DNA from: Fibrobacter succinogenes
Lineage (GTDB): Bacteria > Fibrobacterota > Fibrobacteria > Fibrobacterales > Fibrobacteraceae
Direction: 5' to 3'
Assembly (NCBI GenBank): GCA_902800815.1
Contig: CADCGB010000003.1
Coordinates: 62,001 to 126,000, forward strand
DNA: 64,000 bases
In this document: positions 62,653-64,000 of the stretch, piece by piece
How positions within the stretch are numbered: position 1 is the first letter of the stretch
Layout: every line of letters starts with the position of its first letter
Notes under the pieces: model-generated
Seen by the model: only the letters and a program-made list of their open reading frames with translations
What the model was told of the DNA's origin: nothing
Databases searched by the model: none
Position numbers and translations under genes: made by a program

Positions 62653-63341
62653 TAGATCAAATCTCTGTTCAGGAGTTCGCCGTGGTCAAGCACCAGGCGG
62701 CGGAAGGGGCTATTCAGGTAAAAGTCCGGGTTATGCGTCGCCATTACGACGGTCGTTCCGCGGGCATTGATTTCCTTAAAAATCTTGAACACCTCGTCGG
62801 CGTTTTTCGGGTCAAGGTTACCGGTCGGTTCGTCCGCAAGCAGCAAGTACGGGTTGTGTACCATCGCGCGGGCAATCGCCACACGTTGCTGTTCACCACC
62901 GGAAAGTGTATAGGGCATCGCAAATCGTTTCTGGCTTATCCCCACCAGGGCAAGCGCATCAAACACGGCCGCATTTATCTTGCTGCTCGGAGTCCCCACG
63001 ATGCGCAGTGCAAGCGCCACATTCTCAAAGACATTCCTATCGGGCAACAATTTAAAATCCTGGAAGATTATTCCCATCTTGCGGCGGAATGCCTGTATCC
63101 TGTTGTCCGGGGAACTCTTGCTGTCGTAAATGCAGTCGCTGGTGAACTTCACCATCACCTGGCCGCCACGCTCCGTGTCGGGGCGTTCGTCCATATAAAT
63201 TAACTTCAGCACGGTCGACTTACCCGCACCCGAATGCCCCGTCAGGAACACGAACTCGCCCTTGTTGATACGGAAGGTGATGTTGTTCAGCGCCTTCCAG
63301 TTATCCTCGTAGGACTTTGTCACGTGGGTGAAGTGAATCAT
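62652..63341 (-). CDS. ftsE: FtsE-like cell-division ABC ATPase
   Basis: 229 residues from ATG 63341 ([20 protein letters not shown]); a reading to 63416 extends into the neighbouring gene and is rejected. Walker A is GHSGAGKST, the signature [15 protein letters not shown], Walker [12 protein letters not shown] and the His switch [24 protein letters not shown] is the FtsE-type Q-loop region. It should drive FtsX-dependent cell-wall hydrolase activation at the septum. The usual downstream partner ftsX is not here; a LolD-like role cannot be excluded. Confidence 0.85.
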   Translation of the reverse strand: MIHFTHVTKSYEDNWKALNNITFRINKGEFVFLTGHSGAGKSTVLKLIYMDERPDTERGGQVMVKFTSDCIYDSKSSPDNRIQAFRRKMGIIFQDFKLLPDRNVFENVALALRIVGTPSSKINAAVFDALALVGISQKRFAMPYTLSGGEQQRVAIARAMVHNPYLLLADEPTGNLDPKNADEVFKIFKEINARGTTVVMATHNPDFYLNSPFRRLVLDHGELLNRDLI

Positions 63342-63373
63342 GATGGTCCGTGCTCCTCGCCAAAACCGGAGAA

Positions 63374-64000
63374 CTATTCCGTCATGCGGATTTCGATATG
63401 GACTTCCTCGCGCCACTTCTTCAGGAGGGCGTTCAGTTTCTCGTTTTCTAGGTGGTTCGCCGCCATCGCCTCGATCTTGCCGTAGTCTTCCTCGAGCGTG
63501 AGTTCGCGGATCTGGCGCGAATCGTCCAGGCGGAACAGGTGGTACGATCCGTCAATCTCGACAGGCTCCGAGACCTCGCCCACGTTCAGGTTTGCCACCG
63601 GGTCAACGTATGCGGGTTCCATCTCGTTCTTCTGGTACCAGCCCAGCAGGCCGCCCGCAAAGTTGCTCGACTTGTCCTCGCTGAACTTCTTTGCCGCTGC
63701 GGCAAAGTCATCCTTAGTCTTGATGGAGGCACGGAGCGAATCCGCAATCTGTAGCACGCGGGCAGAATCCGCAGCCGTCGGAATCGTACGGAGCAGGATG
63801 TGTGCAGAACGCACGCCGTCTTCCTTACGGCCAAGCACGCGCACAATGTGCCAGCCACGGTCCGTCTTGACCGGAGTAGAGGAATACTGCCCGTTCTTCA
63901 ACTGGTCCAGCGTACGCTCGAAAGCCGGGTCCAGCAAGCCGCGCCTGTAGTAACCGAGGTCACCACCCTTTTCGGCAGAGGAATCCTGCGAATGGTTCTT
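63374..64000 (-). CDS. Parvulin-type peptidyl-prolyl isomerase (5' end cut by window)
   Basis: 208 codons are visible and the frame is open to the window end. GGDLGYYRRGLLDPAFE at its start is the end of one PPIC domain. A second PPIC domain follows: RSAHILLRTIPTAADSAR, FAAAAKKFSEDKSSNFAGGL and LGWYQKNEMEPAYVDPV. A helical tail (about 60 residues) ends at 63374. SurA/PpiD-like chaperones of the periplasm have this pair of domains and help fold outer-membrane proteins. It stands 32 bases before ftsE on the same strand. Confidence 0.85.
   Translation of the reverse strand, partial: KNHSQDSSAEKGGDLGYYRRGLLDPAFERTLDQLKNGQYSSTPVKTDRGWHIVRVLGRKEDGVRSAHILLRTIPTAADSARVLQIADSLRASIKTKDDFAAAAKKFSEDKSSNFAGGLLGWYQKNEMEPAYVDPVANLNVGEVSEPVEIDGSYHLFRLDDSRQIRELTLEEDYGKIEAMAANHLENEKLNALLKKWREEVHIEIRMTE

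Noticed and set aside
1-64000. tRNA, rRNA, insertion sequences, prophage genes
   Set aside because: No T-arm consensus in a cloverleaf context, no rRNA-like block, no transposase, integrase or capsid motif in any frame I read.

Overview
The window looks like a chromosomal segment of a Fibrobacter (fibre-degrading gut bacterium, Fibrobacterota), probably F. succinogenes or a close relative. The evidence is the mix of poly-serine linkers in secreted proteins, a two-domain GH11 xylanase with the XynC layout, a Fib_succ_major-type lipoprotein, and three about 900-residue lipoproteins that match my memory of the Fibrobacter-only paralogous family TIGR02171. The species assignment is inference; genus is more secure. 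I see no phage, insertion sequence, CRISPR array, rRNA or tRNA.

Layout. 1-2066: a secreted PL1 pectate lyase, cut by the window start. 2291-5815: an operon of two related outer-membrane beta-barrels, each followed by a lipoprotein. 5879-9836: a small membrane protein, a long-chain acyl-CoA synthetase, a CorC-type CBS protein and YbeY. 9836-15763: a small conserved protein, then a FecR-domain protein translationally coupled to a very large beta-helix/beta-barrel protein. 15822-28104: housekeeping and envelope genes (FAD oxidoreductase, YbjQ, fused CcsBA, metallophosphoesterase, DUF5662, CvfB-like, OmpA-like, porin, barrel protein, CsgG-like lipoprotein). 28258-31882: two adjacent GH11 xylanase genes. 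32129-35614: gyrA and surE. 35704-48776: a cluster of TolB-like beta-propeller proteins, three of them fused to an N-terminal sulfatase-modifying-factor-like domain and a C-terminal SGNH-like domain, with a GH8 endoglucanase among them. 48848-57312: TM2 protein, rdgB, dus, radical SAM protein, arginase-like protein, a queuosine-precursor transporter with an apparent preQ1 riboswitch, an SDR, two lipoproteins, hisC and a pseudouridine synthase. 57374-64000: poly-Ser lipoprotein with a duplicated domain, two barrel proteins, a GH9 enzyme without signal peptide, ftsE and a cut parvulin-type isomerase.

How the genes work together. Five plant-polysaccharide enzymes (PL1, GH11-CBM6, GH11-GH11, GH8, GH9) cover pectin, xylan and beta-glucan. 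Four of them carry signal peptides, and these end in C-terminal domains of two kinds: a type-IX-secretion-like sorting domain (PL1, GH8) and a second, shared type (both xylanases). The fifth (GH9) looks cytoplasmic. Many of the other genes are envelope proteins, as expected for a bacterium that digests fibre by cell-surface contact.

Most notable. (1) A class-I preQ1-like pseudoknot at 52547-52580 abuts the start codon of a YhhQ-type transporter, behind a good promoter, and the transporter overlaps an SDR gene that may be a new queuosine-related enzyme. (2) The three-domain lipoprotein family, including a tandem pair whose C-terminal domains have diverged much more than the rest. (3) A recurrent TAnnTTTG promoter motif like the Bacteroidetes -7 element. 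(4) A HisC that lacks about 20 residues after its PLP-phosphate-binding GNGSN motif. No stretch above 300 bases lacks a gene; the longest gap (17415-17693) holds only a nested inverted repeat.
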